A stretch of DNA of 64,000 nt from Phytopythium helicoides (lineage: Eukaryota; Oomycota; Peronosporomycetes; Pythiales; Pythiaceae). The stretch is taken from the NCBI GenBank assembly GCA_024867545.1, contig JANFNE010000001.1:248001-312000 (forward strand), written 5' to 3'. Below, piece after piece: positions 39,101 through 50,709 of the stretch. Each line of letters begins with the position of its first letter. Position 1 is the stretch's first letter. The translations under genes were made by a program, and so were the position numbers. The notes below the pieces were generated by a model. It had not been told where the DNA came from. It was given only the letters and a program-made list of their open reading frames with translations, and did no database searches.

Positions 39101-41479
39101 GTGGAGCATCCGGAGAAGTCCACTCGTCATCACTTACCTCGTCAGCATGTACTTCAGAAGACTGATTCGATGAATCCCCCCACTCAAAAACACCATCTCG
39201 AATCTCTAACACAGGCTCTTGATCAGCATAAACCATCTCCCAGTTCTGGAGAAGGGACACCTCTGTGTCGTCGCTGATCGTATCATCTTCAGCGTCAAAC
39301 AAAAATGCACGAATGCGCAGAGCAGATACGCGTGCCTCAAGAAAGCCGTTGATGATCCAAGGGAAATAATTCATGGGGAAAATAAGCCGGTCGAGCAAAG
39401 CAATTGCAGTAAATGCGTTGGCAGCACTCAGATCTCGATGCAGTAGCAATATAAGCGTAACAAATACCGCAGTTTGGACAAGAACGGGAGTTGAGGCCCA
39501 GAAGAAAACGCAAAGAGCGTCGAGGTACTTTCGCACAGCTAAGCGGCCCATTTCCATCCTTCGAAGTCCAGCCATCCTCTTCAGAAACACTGAGTCCCAA
39601 GCAAGCAACTTCAGTGTGCGAATGCCGCGGACGCACTCGGCTGCAGCACTCACTCTGGAGTCTCGAAAGCCTAGCATCTCTCGAGTCACGCGCTGAATCG
39701 TTCCTCCAAGAAGTGTCTGCACAGGTAGCATGATTCCGAGCATCACGAGACCTGCGATGAATGCAAACGACACTGCGCTATGGAGCAGCGCAAGTGCAAG
39801 GATAATCTCCAGAGGAATCAAAAATGCGTCGAAAAGAGTCCCAGGCATGCCAACAACACGCCCGACGTCGACGGAGAGTAGATTTGTAATCTTGCCCACG
39901 CCATTGTCGCCTTCAGCTTCACTACTAGAGGTTGACGCTGCTCGGTTCAAGCTTAAAGTGCGATCGTAGATTGCTGACATTAAGCCAGCTCGAACACGAA
40001 GGTCGAATCGCTTCCACGCAAGTCCGTACTGGGTACTCGATATCGCTGACAATAGTGATCGCAGAGCCATGAGAAACGCAAGACCATATCCCAGTGACAA
40101 GTTGTCCACGCTGTCCTGGCGGTCCGCCCAATCAAGAAAGAATTTCAACAGCAAAGGTCCCGCAAGCCCCAAAAGTTTGTTGCCAGTCGACCAGAGAGCA
40201 AAAACCGCGATGTCCCATCCATACAACCTTTGGGCTACCCGGAGAAATGATGGTGAGACGGTGAGATCTGTGTCATCTAACGAGGAGTATCCAACATATC
40301 GGCGCTTTTCGTTTGCCAGAGCGCGGCGAAACTTTTCCGCAGCAGCAAATGTTGAGTCTTCACGAGGCAATTCTGGTACGTCTTCCATCTCCAAGCGGCG
40401 GGTCTTCCCAGTGTCGATAATGGGCGAGATCCACCCGTACGAGAGCCGAGAGAATAGACCGGCACGGTCGTACGGACTCAACCCGCTCACTTCGCTCGTT
40501 GCTTCCGAGCTAGTCTCGCTGTACGTATCATCTTCTTCCTCAATTAGGAGCAATCGTTGAGAGTTGTCTGCTGACATATGGCTGCTCTGCTGCTCGTCAT
40601 TTGAGATGGCGGTCACAACGATTGCAAGCAGGAACAGCCGGATGAGTGCTAACCCAGCGATTAGAGCGTCGACCGCAGCTCTCCACGTCAAGATTTCAGC
40701 GATCAAGTGTACATAGTCAATATCGCCAGTGATGATAGTCGAATCAACGGTAGTCGCAGAGTGCTCGTGTCGCCACAGCGCTACCTCGAGCGAGGACGCG
40801 AGCACCACCACGCCTGTCACAATCACACCCGAGCTAACCGCGAGCCGCCGCCACTGCTGCTGATTTTGCTGTTCAAGGTGAGACGGCTGGTACAGCCACG
40901 GGCGCCTTGAGCTCTCCATTCTCATCGTCGCCAGGAAGAAGCTCCACGCGACCACGGACAGGCTTCCGGAGACGATCTACTCTCATCAGCACGCATTGTT
41001 AAGAAGTAGCGGGCAACTGTGCGAGTTGGACAGTTCGTACCAAAGAAGCAGAGTAGCTAATGGGTGCTGCCGTGAACACCAACGCTGCTCCGAGCCCAGC
41101 GGCTCCAGCCGTCACGAGCGTCAGCAGCGCGTCCGAGAGTCGCAGCAGGCGCAATGTGACGGCCACGAGCGCTCTGCGGGCCCCACCCACGGCTTGGCGC
41201 CGCAGGAACGGCCGATACTTGCGTGTCTGCTTCTTGGTCCAGCGCGGAGGCAGGTCCGCGAGCTGCACGACGCTCCACATGCCCACGACGCCCACGAGCG
41301 CCAGTGCCACTGTTCAAGGGTAAATCGCGCGTATCTTGAGCCCCAGAGCGCCCCAGAAGCCGCGGAAACCGGCGGAACACACCTTGCCACAGCGCCAGCC
41401 GCATGCACTGCGCGTCATCGAGCTGTGAGCCGTCCAGGCGCAGGCAGTAGACGTCTCCCGCCGCCGAGAAGAGCGCCAT
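36155..41479 (-). CDS. ABCC-type (MRP-like) full-size ABC transporter
   Basis: Exons 41383-41479, 41041-41309, 36408-40976, 36155-36343; introns 73, 64 and 64 nt; 1707 aa. The first two exons and the start of the third supply an N-terminal TMD0 (MWSVVQLADLPPRW, LLTLVTAGAAGLGAALVF, GVIVTGVVVLASSLEVAL). The order is then TMD1, NBD1 with GRVGSGKSS and FSGGQRARIALAR, TMD2, and NBD2 with GRTGAGKSTL and LSKGQRQLLCVAR. NBD1 has Asp in place of the catalytic Glu after Walker B (YLLDDP) whereas NBD2 keeps Glu (CVDEAT), the usual ABCC asymmetry. The H-loop His is VAHRI in the last exon. Role: ATP-driven efflux of organic anions/conjugates across plasma or vacuolar membrane. Substrate unknown. Confidence 0.9.
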
Positions 41480-42675
41480 CGTCGTCGAGCAGGGCAACGA
41501 CGCGCAAGAAGGATTTCCCTCTGGTTACCCCGGGAGAGTGGCATGGACCCATCTCATCAGCCTCGAAAGAGTGACGGTAGCCATTGGAGGACACACAGCA
41601 CAAGTCAAGGCAAGGCGGTTGTTTGTGCAGTCGGCAAGCTCCATGTGCGTTGTGGGCGTCGCCAGCCGACGATTCAAGCGCGATCAATGGCATTTCTTGA
41701 TGGCAACGAGCATGAATGGCGAGCCGTAATGCAGTAATGAATAGCATCGATGAATGGTGCGAGTCAACGCCACTAAGTTAGTATGGGTATCTCGCTAGTG
41801 GTGGAAACGAAGACGATGCCGGAGAAAAACACCGGGAGAGACGTGCCAATGCTCTATCTCGTCCACAAAGGCGTGCGCTGTACATGCGTCCTTGAGCACG
41901 ACGAGTGGTGGTTGGAGCTGTCTAGCGGAGCGGATGGAGAGCGTTGCCACCACGCATTGTCGCCAGCTTCACGCCTCGCGGACCCTCGTCGCGATTGCCG
42001 CGGTCGACACGCATGCAAGTTGGCTTGGCTGGGCTTGGCGGGGAACGTCTCGTCGGCCTGGCCAGGCCTGGCGCGTCCTTTCTCGACAATGCGGACTAGC
42101 AGAGAACAATGGCCGCGCGTACTTCCTCGGCTTGGGCGAGGGCGGCACGCGCTAACGTCCTGCGGCTTCATCTTGTTCGAGCCAGCGCAGTCCGCAGCGA
42201 TCGAGTTGACCCCATTACAGTCGTGTTGGTCGGCCGCATATCCATCCACGTTTGCGAAGCCACAAACGTCACATCACACCACTCGTTTTGCCGACAACGA
42301 CAGCAGAATGCGCGCCTCACGATGGCTCCGGCGTTCAAGGCACAGGCTCGAGATGTGCAAATCCGAGCCGCTCGCACAAGCTTGGATTTTGAACTCGAAT
42401 CTCATGGTACCTCCACCAGCGACTTCAACTTGTCGATTGGCTAGGAGCGATCTCAGCAGAGGTCAGGCAGGCGATGTGTCTACGCACACACAGCAATGAT
42501 GGCGGCGCTCGAATAAACATATGGACAGATCGCCAGGGTAATCATCTTGAGAGCAGTAGGGAGCAGCAGCTCCGGCAATCAATGCGACCCAGACCCGTCT
42601 CTGTCGGACCGTGATCACTTGGCGGCAGGCTGCTTTTAAACGGTCTGGTCGGCCATTTGTCGCTGTGCACTGCTG
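41480..42675. other. Intergenic region, no gene seen
   Basis: 1.2 kb between the ABC transporter and the next plus-strand gene. A plus-strand open frame at 41783-42499 has no family features, mixed composition and no upstream promoter motif, so I do not call it. Confidence 0.45.
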
Positions 42676-44856
42676 ATGAGCGACGTGCTCGAGCGTCGAT
42701 GGGGGTTTATGCGGCGCTGGTGCGCGCCGGTGCGCTGCAGGTTGCTCGTTCGACGGTTGGCTGAAAGCCGCGCGAGGGTCCCGAGCTTCACGTGCTGCAC
42801 GGGCATCGAGGTGGTGCTCCCAAAAACAAAGTCTGAAGCAACGCCAACCAAGCTCAACGCCATCCGAGAAGCCCTCGTGTTGCTGGCGCTGATCGCGCGC
42901 GTCGACCATTGCGCTTTTCAGTTTGTGCTTGTCGAGTTCTGCGATATGGAGCTCATGCACCAGCAGATGTACACCGAAACCGACGAGTTCAGGAATCCGC
43001 GATTCGTATTGGGCCTGGAAGGCCTCGAAGAGGAGGTCAAGTGGATTTCAGAAATGCTCTCGAACTTGCTGACCGGCTCAGATAGCGCTCCAAGCTGGCG
43101 CTTTTCAGCTGCTGTCGAGCAGGTTGTCAGCTATGTGAAGTTTCCACTCGAGCCAATCGACATTCGTGTATTTGTGGTCGTCAACCCCTACAACTATGGC
43201 TCCTCTGCTATGGTCAACGTGGTATTAGCAGGCATTTGCGAGGCTGGAGGGTCACAAGATGACTGGACAATTCCTATCGATTTGAAAGGCATCATAACTT
43301 TCCCAGCATGTGCTTCTCTCCATCAGTCGACCCCAACGTGCGCCTTTGTAATCGAGAAGATTGCATTGTACCTCGACACATATCCAACGCTCGTCAAAGT
43401 CGAAGGATTTACAGACTCTATCATGAAGCTCAACGCCGGCACCATTCCAACTCCTGACGAATTGCTTGGCAACTTTGATGCTGCACTATCGGGAAGACGC
43501 TTTGGAAAACTCTTTCGGGAGTTGCTTTGCGAAGAGCATGTTACACCAGCTCTAGATCACGTGCGAATATCCTCGCTTGTATCTTACCCTGAGCTGTTCG
43601 GGAGAATGTGCTCTGCCGTGTGGGCCGCACAAACCACAAAAAGTCTTCATCTCCACTTTGACGATATCGACGGAGTCATTGAGATGGATGCCTTGATGTG
43701 GATGCATATGGGCTACGCACTCTTTAGCTCTCACAACTCCATAACGCATGTCGTGCTTGAACAAGTAGAGCTGACGACAGAATACATGAAGGAGATGACA
43801 GCGATTCTCGAGGCAGATGACCCTATCAAGTACCTTTTCAGCTCTGGTGAAAGCCACGTTTCACTTCCAATCTACTCCCAGCTCAAGCGAGGAACAGCAA
43901 TAACGATCCTCCAAATGCACCCGGACGAAACCATCGCCCCCGAGTTTGCAACATGGGAACTCGAAAATGATATCGATTCAGTGCGAGTAATCGATGTGTT
44001 TGAGAGTGAAGGAGGTTCACCAGAAGCCACGTTGCTTGTTCCGGGCTATGGACTTTGCAACGTGAGTGTTGCTTGCCTTTTTCCAGTTCACAAGCTCCCC
44101 TCGAGTCGGGGAAGCAGTATAACCAGTCTAAGTATCGAGTTTGTCAATGAGCCAGACTCCGCTTCAGGCCTCATTCAACTCCTGCAGCTCATCGGCGCAC
44201 CGCTTGAGCGGCTAAAACTCACTTTACCTGCCACGACGTCTCTAGCGTTGGAAGACGTGTTCGTGTCATGCCCGAACTTGAAGGCCCTCACAGTGAAAGG
44301 TGTTGGTGTTAGTGCAGCAGCACTCATTGATGCATACTCCAACAATAAGGCACAACTCGAGGAGCTGGACTGCAACTTCACGGACCTGCCGTTGCTGGTA
44401 CGAGCACTCGCAGATCAAGAGTCGTGCCTCGCACAGACGCTCCAGCGCGTGGCATTCCCAATCCCGCGCTCCTGGATCGACATCGACAAGCCACTCGTGC
44501 TCATGGCAATCGACGCAATGCTGGAGAAGAACCGCGTGCTTGAGTTTGTGCACATCGCACTGCCTGGTTCTCGAGTTCTGATCGGGTCTTCACGCCACGA
44601 TGACTCGCCACTTCCGGTGGTCGCTCGTCCTTTCCCGCTGACATGCCGTCTCGCGTTCCTTAGTGTTTTCCTCAACGACACTCAATTCGCAAAAAAGAGG
44701 ACGAAAACAGCCTCAACAACCAAGTCGTTGGGCACTATAGTTCTCGACCACCACGTGCTCGGCATTATCTTCGCGTTCGCGGCCGAATGTGTGCGCCGAC
44801 GAGTGTTTTTCGAGTCGACAAACGCCCAGCGCACGCTCATTACCGAAGGCAATTAG
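42676..44856 (+). CDS. Large unknown protein, lineage-specific family (copy A)
   Basis: 726 aa, single exon. No catalytic motif recognised. It has a helical N-terminus with WGFMRRWCAPVR and REALVLLALIARVDH, weak leucine-rich-repeat-like strands in the C-terminal half (LERLKLTLPATTSLALEDVF, CPNLKALTVKG), and a conserved tail (LGTIVLDHHVLGIIFAFAAECVRRRVFF). The gene at 46060-48303 on the other strand encodes a paralogue with the same segments in the same order (WEFLRPWCAPVR, REALVLLSLVARVD, CPNLESLAIRG, LGSIILDRGILSTIFDFAAVCVRRRIYF). The LRR-like part suggests protein binding; role unknown. Confidence 0.75.
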   Translation: MSDVLERRWGFMRRWCAPVRCRLLVRRLAESRARVPSFTCCTGIEVVLPKTKSEATPTKLNAIREALVLLALIARVDHCAFQFVLVEFCDMELMHQQMYTETDEFRNPRFVLGLEGLEEEVKWISEMLSNLLTGSDSAPSWRFSAAVEQVVSYVKFPLEPIDIRVFVVVNPYNYGSSAMVNVVLAGICEAGGSQDDWTIPIDLKGIITFPACASLHQSTPTCAFVIEKIALYLDTYPTLVKVEGFTDSIMKLNAGTIPTPDELLGNFDAALSGRRFGKLFRELLCEEHVTPALDHVRISSLVSYPELFGRMCSAVWAAQTTKSLHLHFDDIDGVIEMDALMWMHMGYALFSSHNSITHVVLEQVELTTEYMKEMTAILEADDPIKYLFSSGESHVSLPIYSQLKRGTAITILQMHPDETIAPEFATWELENDIDSVRVIDVFESEGGSPEATLLVPGYGLCNVSVACLFPVHKLPSSRGSSITSLSIEFVNEPDSASGLIQLLQLIGAPLERLKLTLPATTSLALEDVFVSCPNLKALTVKGVGVSAAALIDAYSNNKAQLEELDCNFTDLPLLVRALADQESCLAQTLQRVAFPIPRSWIDIDKPLVLMAIDAMLEKNRVLEFVHIALPGSRVLIGSSRHDDSPLPVVARPFPLTCRLAFLSVFLNDTQFAKKRTKTASTTKSLGTIVLDHHVLGIIFAFAAECVRRRVFFESTNAQRTLITEGN

Positions 44857-45023
44857 ATGCAAATTAGAGATCATTGAGGTCTGCTTGCCACGATCTTCTT
44901 TCCATAACGCGAACAGCTTGCCTTCAACGCGGACCTGGAACGCGTTGCAGGACCATCACTAGCGCGTGAGTGCTGGTCTGCCACAGGTGACACGGTCTCC
45001 GCCATCACTTCACCTCGACGGCC

Positions 45024-45956
45024 ATGCTGTCCGCGCTCTCCGCCCAGCTGCACGCGCGCCGCGTGATCCTCGCGTCGCAGAGCCCTCGGCGGCTCGAGCT
45101 GCTGCGCGACTGCGTGCGTAGCGCGCTCTCTGGAGCTCTGTGGCGGTGGTTTGAGCTCTAAAAGCGACAATAATGTGTCACAACCGGCCAGGGGCTCGCG
45201 TTCGAGGTGATCCCGTCGACGTTCGAGGAAAACCTGCCCAAGGAGCGCTTCGCCACGCCGGTAGACGTGCAGCAAACCCTATCTCGCCTCTGGAACCGAC
45301 TCGTGACTCGCACTTCGCTTCCGCAGGACCTTTATGTGCTCGAGAACGCCAAGCAGAAGGCGCTGGAGGTGCTGCGCCGACAGGCCGAGGGCGGAGAGAA
45401 TGCCGTCGTGATCGGCTGCGACACGGTCGTCGTGCTGGACGGCGTGATCCTGGAGAAGCCCAAGGACGAGGACGATGCCTTCCGGATGCTCAGCAACCTC
45501 GCCGGCCGCGCGCACGACGTCTACTCGGGCGTTGCGCTCTTCACGCCGGTGCTGGGCGAGCTCCAGCCGCACCTCTTCTTCGAGCGCACCGCTGTCGCCT
45601 TTGGGCCACTTGAGCCGCAAGACATCCGAGGTGTGTGCTTGCACAAGGTGTATGGGGTCTGCAGAGTCTATTCGGTTGGATTGACGATTGTACTCGTTGG
45701 ACATTAGCCTACATCGCAACGGGCGAGCCGATGGACAAGGCCGGCGCGTACGGCCTGCAGGGTGAGTAGCAGCACGTCTTTCTCAAGTTCTCGACTGTAT
45801 TAGTACTAATGCGATCACTGCCGGACCCTTAATCGGTCAGGTCGTGCCAAGTGCTTCGTGCGCGAGATCCACGGGTGCCATAACAACGTTATCGGCTTCC
45901 CTGTCCAGCGTTTTTGCCAGGAACTCAAACAGCTTGCGGCAGAAGGCTCGCTCTAG
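45024..45956 (+). CDS. Maf-like nucleoside triphosphate pyrophosphatase
   Basis: Exons 45024-45113, 45192-45260, 45327-45630, 45708-45761, 45841-45956; 210 aa, all phases fit. The N-terminal SQSPRRLELL is the Maf P-loop-like signature. It is followed by STFEENLP, NAKQKALEV, GCDTVVVLDG, EKPKDEDDA and GAYGLQG. Maf/ASMTL-type enzymes hydrolyse dTTP/UTP or modified NTPs to monophosphates and pyrophosphate, a house-cleaning function. It sits between two inverted paralogous unknown genes with which it shares no obvious pathway. Confidence 0.88.
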
Positions 45957-46059
45957 TAAGTCGAGTGGGCAATCTAAAGCATGATAAATGCATTTCTTCT
46001 CGTTGCTACATGCATAATTTCCGCCTCAAACATACCAGCATGCTCGACTCATCAAAATA

Positions 46060-48303
46060 CTACAGCGGAACTTCATAGCTCGGGTCGTACTGCAGATACA
46101 TGGGTTCGAAATAGATTCGACGGCGCACGCAGACTGCAGCAAAATCAAAGATAGTCGACAAAATACCGCGATCCAGGATAATACTGCCAAGTCGCGAATG
46201 GCCAACTAACCGCAACTTCTTCGCAGCGTGCCACCGATGGTGGGAAAAAATGCTGAGGAACGCCAATCGGCACTCCAGCGGAAAAGGAGACAATTCAACA
46301 GGTATCATCCCATGGTGGTGCCGTGCCAACTTTGCCACCCCTGGTGGATAAGGTTTTAGTCGAGCATCTTCAACGATCGGATCACCGGGGAGTCCCAAGA
46401 GCACATACTCCAACTTGTTGTTATTGCTGAGCAGCACGTCAAACTCGTCAAAGAGAGCGCATGAGTTCTCCATGATGTTCCATTCAGGAAGAACGTGCAC
46501 TAAGATTCTTCGGATCGCTTTCGCCATATGAGAGTCTGTGTTCGAGAGCTCGTGCGTCAGCGGAAGGATGTTATCAAAGCAGCAGTCGAGCTGTGAAATC
46601 TTCATTTTGAAGCTCGAATATGACCTCACAAAATCAGTCGCACTTAATCGCGGCCCTCGAATAGCGAGAGACTCCAGATTGGGGCAGCTGGCAAAGACAT
46701 TTGAGAGTGTCAGTGGTGTTTCACCTGGCAAGTACAGCCGTAGGTCGGTCAAGGACGACCCCACCAGCAACAAAAATCGGCTCAGACCGTCAGCTGAAAT
46801 CCCAGAGAACTGCAGATGCAAACTTGTGATATTTGAGCCTCGAGTTCTATCGCAGATCTCACGGATCCGAGAGGGCTGCAAGTCGTTTCGAGAAACCTTG
46901 CACAGTCCGTACCCAGGAACAACAACATGGACAGAGTCTCCTGCTTGGTTATTCGGGTTGACGTCACGCAGGACTTGCACATAGTCCACGTCCGAGTCCA
47001 ACATCCATGTTGCGGACTGTGCTCGGATATCTTCGGTTGGGTCAATTTGCTCAATCGTCACTCTGGTTCCCTTTGGAAGTCGCGCGCGTTGATTATCAGC
47101 ACCAGAAAGTCGGCGACCTGGGTACAGAAGAGGGATCGGGTCATCCTGGTTCATGATCAGTTCCATTGCTTGCACGTCTTCCTCCGTAATATCGATTTCT
47201 TGTAGCTTGACGTGTGTAATCGCGGATTGTGAGTGTTTGGAGAAAAGAGCGTAAGCCATATGCTGCCAAATCCACGAGCCCACTAGGTCCACGTTATCTG
47301 CGCTGTTGTCGAAGAGCAAACGAAATTTTCTGGTCGATTGAGCGACCACCAAAGCAGAGCACATGCGTAAAATGCACCCCGTAGACTCAAGTGGGAAGGA
47401 GGTGTTCACGCTCAAATAGCTTGGCTGCGTTTCATAAATGCTCCCTGTTGGAGCCAGCGATGCAGTAAAAAACGTTCCCATTTGTCGCGCCTCAAGCGCA
47501 ACATCGGACTCATCAAGCTCGGCAAAGTCGACAAGGGACGAGAGGATTGGGTGTTGTGCCTTCTCGTCAGCTCCAAGGAGGCTTTCAGTCGCCAACCGCA
47601 ACCTAATCTCTGTCGGCGGGGTGTTGAGTAATATCTCAATGGTATCGATCACCATCGCGCAGGTGAACAGTGACAACAATTTTGCTGAGGCTTGCTTGGG
47701 GAAATGAACTGGCACGGGGAAGTGCGAGAAGTTATGAGCTGCTCTAAATGCTTTGAGTACGGAGATGATCGGTGCGATGAAATTGTAGGGCGTGCAAGTG
47801 GCGAAGTTCAAAGTTTCGGTGGAAATGTCCACGTCCAAAACCACGTCTATCTGCCCTTCGAGCTTGGTTCTGGGAGGGCACAAGCTCGCAACCCGCGTCA
47901 CGGCTGCTGCAAATGACCCACTCAAGGGCTCGCCTCGCCTCGGAAGCAGACACTTGAGTAGATTAGCGCCTCCAACGAGCTCCAAGGCGAATCTCGGTCG
48001 CGAAAACACCTCGCTCTCGACGTTCAGCTGCTGGTTCTTGACCTCCAGGTCACAGTAATTGACCAGGACGTGCTCGAACGCCACCGGATCCACGCGCGCC
48101 ACCAGCGAGAGCAGCACGAGCGCCTCTCGGATCCCGCGGAACCTGGCTCGCGACACCTCATTACGCGGCAGCTGCAGGAAGAAAGCGCCCACGCGCGAGC
48201 ACGGGACGACGGAGCTGCCGGTGCGGCGACTGACGCTCAGCTGGCCGCGCACAGGAGCGCACCAGGGGCGCAGGAACTCCCAGCTAGGGCGGAGAGAGCG
48301 CAT
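46060..48303 (-). CDS. Large unknown protein, lineage-specific family (copy B)
   Basis: 747 aa from the ATG at 48303 (MRSLRPSWEFLRPWCAP); the frame is open upstream to 48429, but the paralogue begins here. Domain order matches copy A: helical N-terminus, a middle with repeated Asp/Glu-rich loops, LRR-like strands (SLHLQFSGISADGLSRFL, CPNLESLAIRG) and the shared C-terminal tail. Divergence is substantial, so the duplication is not recent. Its start is 264 bp from the divergent Fanzor gene. No function known. Confidence 0.75.
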   Translation of the reverse strand: MRSLRPSWEFLRPWCAPVRGQLSVSRRTGSSVVPCSRVGAFFLQLPRNEVSRARFRGIREALVLLSLVARVDPVAFEHVLVNYCDLEVKNQQLNVESEVFSRPRFALELVGGANLLKCLLPRRGEPLSGSFAAAVTRVASLCPPRTKLEGQIDVVLDVDISTETLNFATCTPYNFIAPIISVLKAFRAAHNFSHFPVPVHFPKQASAKLLSLFTCAMVIDTIEILLNTPPTEIRLRLATESLLGADEKAQHPILSSLVDFAELDESDVALEARQMGTFFTASLAPTGSIYETQPSYLSVNTSFPLESTGCILRMCSALVVAQSTRKFRLLFDNSADNVDLVGSWIWQHMAYALFSKHSQSAITHVKLQEIDITEEDVQAMELIMNQDDPIPLLYPGRRLSGADNQRARLPKGTRVTIEQIDPTEDIRAQSATWMLDSDVDYVQVLRDVNPNNQAGDSVHVVVPGYGLCKVSRNDLQPSRIREICDRTRGSNITSLHLQFSGISADGLSRFLLLVGSSLTDLRLYLPGETPLTLSNVFASCPNLESLAIRGPRLSATDFVRSYSSFKMKISQLDCCFDNILPLTHELSNTDSHMAKAIRRILVHVLPEWNIMENSCALFDEFDVLLSNNNKLEYVLLGLPGDPIVEDARLKPYPPGVAKLARHHHGMIPVELSPFPLECRLAFLSIFSHHRWHAAKKLRLVGHSRLGSIILDRGILSTIFDFAAVCVRRRIYFEPMYLQYDPSYEVPL

Positions 48304-48567
48304 GGCTGTCTTTGGCGGGAAAACGGCGATGGCTTCATCGACACAAGAAACTAAGCCAAAGAGGTGTGGCCAGTGCGTGCGTGTCTGGAAGCGTTTTGTC
48401 ACTTTGCTACTATTGGTCAGAATAATCATACTAAATCAGTTATCGGGCCACTTCGAGTTCAACTGGCTTGCCGAGAGCTCATTGGTCGCATCGTGGATGC
48501 CAACACCCGGTCCCAGGTTCTTCCCGAGGGTTCCTCATCTCCCAGGCCAGGCATTTGCCGATTTGTC

Positions 48568-50709
48568 ATGATGGGAAGGAAGCGATTGCCGCCAGATAAG
48601 CCCGAGGTGCCGGCAGCATCAACTGCCACAGCCCCCAAGCAGAAGAGTGTCACGGATCAGCGTCAACATGCAGAGCCCTCTTCACCTCCGCTAGCTAAAC
48701 CCCTAGCAGCTTCAACCGAGACAAAACCCAGTCGTAACATGAGCTGTGATGATGCTGTGTCCGCTGCTTCGAATCCAAAGGTAGTCATGCGTCCTGACAT
48801 CGTCGCTCGAATGGAGCAGAACAAGGGGCTCGACTTTTTCACGATCAAGAAGACGCTTCGAGCGTTTACAACTAGCGATGGACAAGGGCTTGCGTGGACA
48901 GAGTGCATCAAAGAAGTCAACCAGGCGGTGGCTGAGGGATACCTACTCGCTTACTACTACGTGCTGCTGCAAGTGACGAATGGACGGCCGGTTCTAAAGC
49001 TCAACAAAGGATTCTACCGAACATGCTTGACGTTAGTGACGAACACGACCTACCGAGCGAGTGATACTGACCTGAACACTGCAGCCACAGCTTTCAACGA
49101 CATGCGCGGCCTTCGGCCACGAGCGAACACTCAGTACCTGAACCAAGGTTGGTTCATGGCAGCAGCAATAGAAATGGCAACAAATGCACAGAACCTCTTT
49201 GTCAAAAACTTTGCCAAGCGACTGCGAACATATGTGCTCGAGTTCTATGGTTTATCTCGCGAGGACGCAGCGGAGGTTGTCCAGAAGGTGTTTGAAGTGC
49301 GAGAAGATGAGCAAGACGATGTCCAGGATGACGGGGATAGCCATCACATCGGTGACGACCAAGTCGAAGACTATCGACAACAAGCAGACGAGCTCACAAA
49401 TTATGATGTGTTGGAGTACATCGCCATCGATTTGCGCTCCAAAATACCTCGGAAGCAGAGTGGTAAAATCAGCTGGGAACCACACAACTTAGTCGGAATC
49501 TACTACGAGTTTTTGAGCTACATCGACCAATGGAACGATGATCATCGCGAGGAGCCGGACTTCACAGAGAAGAGAGCGTTTCCACTACTGCCTACCAAGA
49601 GAGGGTTTGTCTGCTCGCACAGGAAGGTCGATACTACTGGTTTGTACGGCCTTCTTCGCCGAAGCCCTACTGTACGTCGAGATTTGGTCATTGAGCATGA
49701 TGGTGTGCTGTGGACACTAGAACAAAGCTTGAAGCGGATGACAACTTGGATGCAATTGGCTGATAAGTGGTGGAGAAAGCTCTTTTGCATCGATGATATT
49801 GAGCGGGCATGTGGTGGTCACTTTCATCAATCCATCACAACCGACGGATACAGCGTTAGCATTCTCATGGACCGACCGACGCGTGGCAGCAAGAATCAGA
49901 GCAAGAAAGTAAGCGCCAGAATGGCAGCCAATGAGCAAAAGAAACCATCCAACTCAACGTCAGTACAGGAGTCAACCGAGCGGCACAAAAGCTCCGAGCA
50001 TCCGAAGAAAATATGGCGACGCAAAGAGCCCGACCCGAACCAACACTCAAAGAAGAAGCGCAAGACGTCGACGGTGGAAACGAAGAGCAGGAAACGCAAG
50101 GCAGCCAAGTCACCGAAGAGGAAGCGCAAGAAGCACAGAGCCTCCAATGTGGCATCCACTGCACTCAACATTACAGAGGAGCCGATTTCAGACGCGCTCG
50201 GATTTCCGCTGCCAACGATGCCGAAAGGAACAGCTAACGAGTACGATATTGTTTGGGGGATAGATCCTGGCCGCACGGATTTTGTCATGGCTGTCAACCA
50301 GCACAACGAAGCTCTACGCTTTCGAACCTCATGCTTTCATAGGGCCAGTGGTTACAATCGGTCGAACCGAAAGACCCGCCACCGAATCGACAAGCAGCCA
50401 GACTTTCGGCAACTACTCAAAGACACGCCGACAAAGAAAACTTCGTCGCCGGCGACGCTAGCTGTGGCAATTCAGTATTGGTTTAACCACGGCCCCGAGC
50501 TGCTCATGAAGTTCATGGATCCGACCTTCTTTTTCAGGAAGCTCGCATTTAGGCGCTTTTCACTCCGAACAGCGCAGCTCGAGCGCGCGTGCCATGAGAT
50601 TGCTGGCCCTCCCGGTACCAAAACGATTGTTGGTTTTGGTGACTCTGGCACCCATGGCGAAGGTTTTATCAAGCGTAGTGTGGCCGGCCCTGTGAAAGAG
50701 TTGTGGTGA
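48568..50709 (+). pseudogene. Fanzor (eukaryotic TnpB-like RNA-guided nuclease), cut off in RuvC by an LTR insertion
   Basis: From the ATG at 48568 (MMGRKRLPPDKP) the frame runs intronless to a stop made by the first bases of the LTR at 50702; the last native residues are VAGPVKEL. A disordered N-terminus is followed by a helical region with FYRTCLTLVTNTTYRAS and NQGWFMAAAIEMATNAQNLF. A Lys/Arg-rich linker with several nuclear localisation-type clusters comes at residues about 450-525. The RuvC-I motif VWGIDPGRTDF has its Asp at residue 566. Next is the Fanzor-type CFHRASGYNRSNRK block, then RuvC-II-like IVGFGDSG with Asp at residue 692. RuvC-III and the zinc ribbon are missing and should lie beyond the retroelement. 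As it stands it cannot make a full nuclease. Confidence 0.75.

Noticed and set aside
41783..42499. Plus-strand open frame of 238 codons
   Set aside because: No domain, no promoter motif, odd composition, and partly opposite another long spurious frame. It could not be tied to any exon structure.
48364..48567. In-frame extension of the Fanzor protein upstream of 48568
   Set aside because: The extension begins close to the divergent gene's first codon, lacks the low-complexity basic character of the rest of the N-terminus, and the ATG at 48568 starts a typical basic tail.
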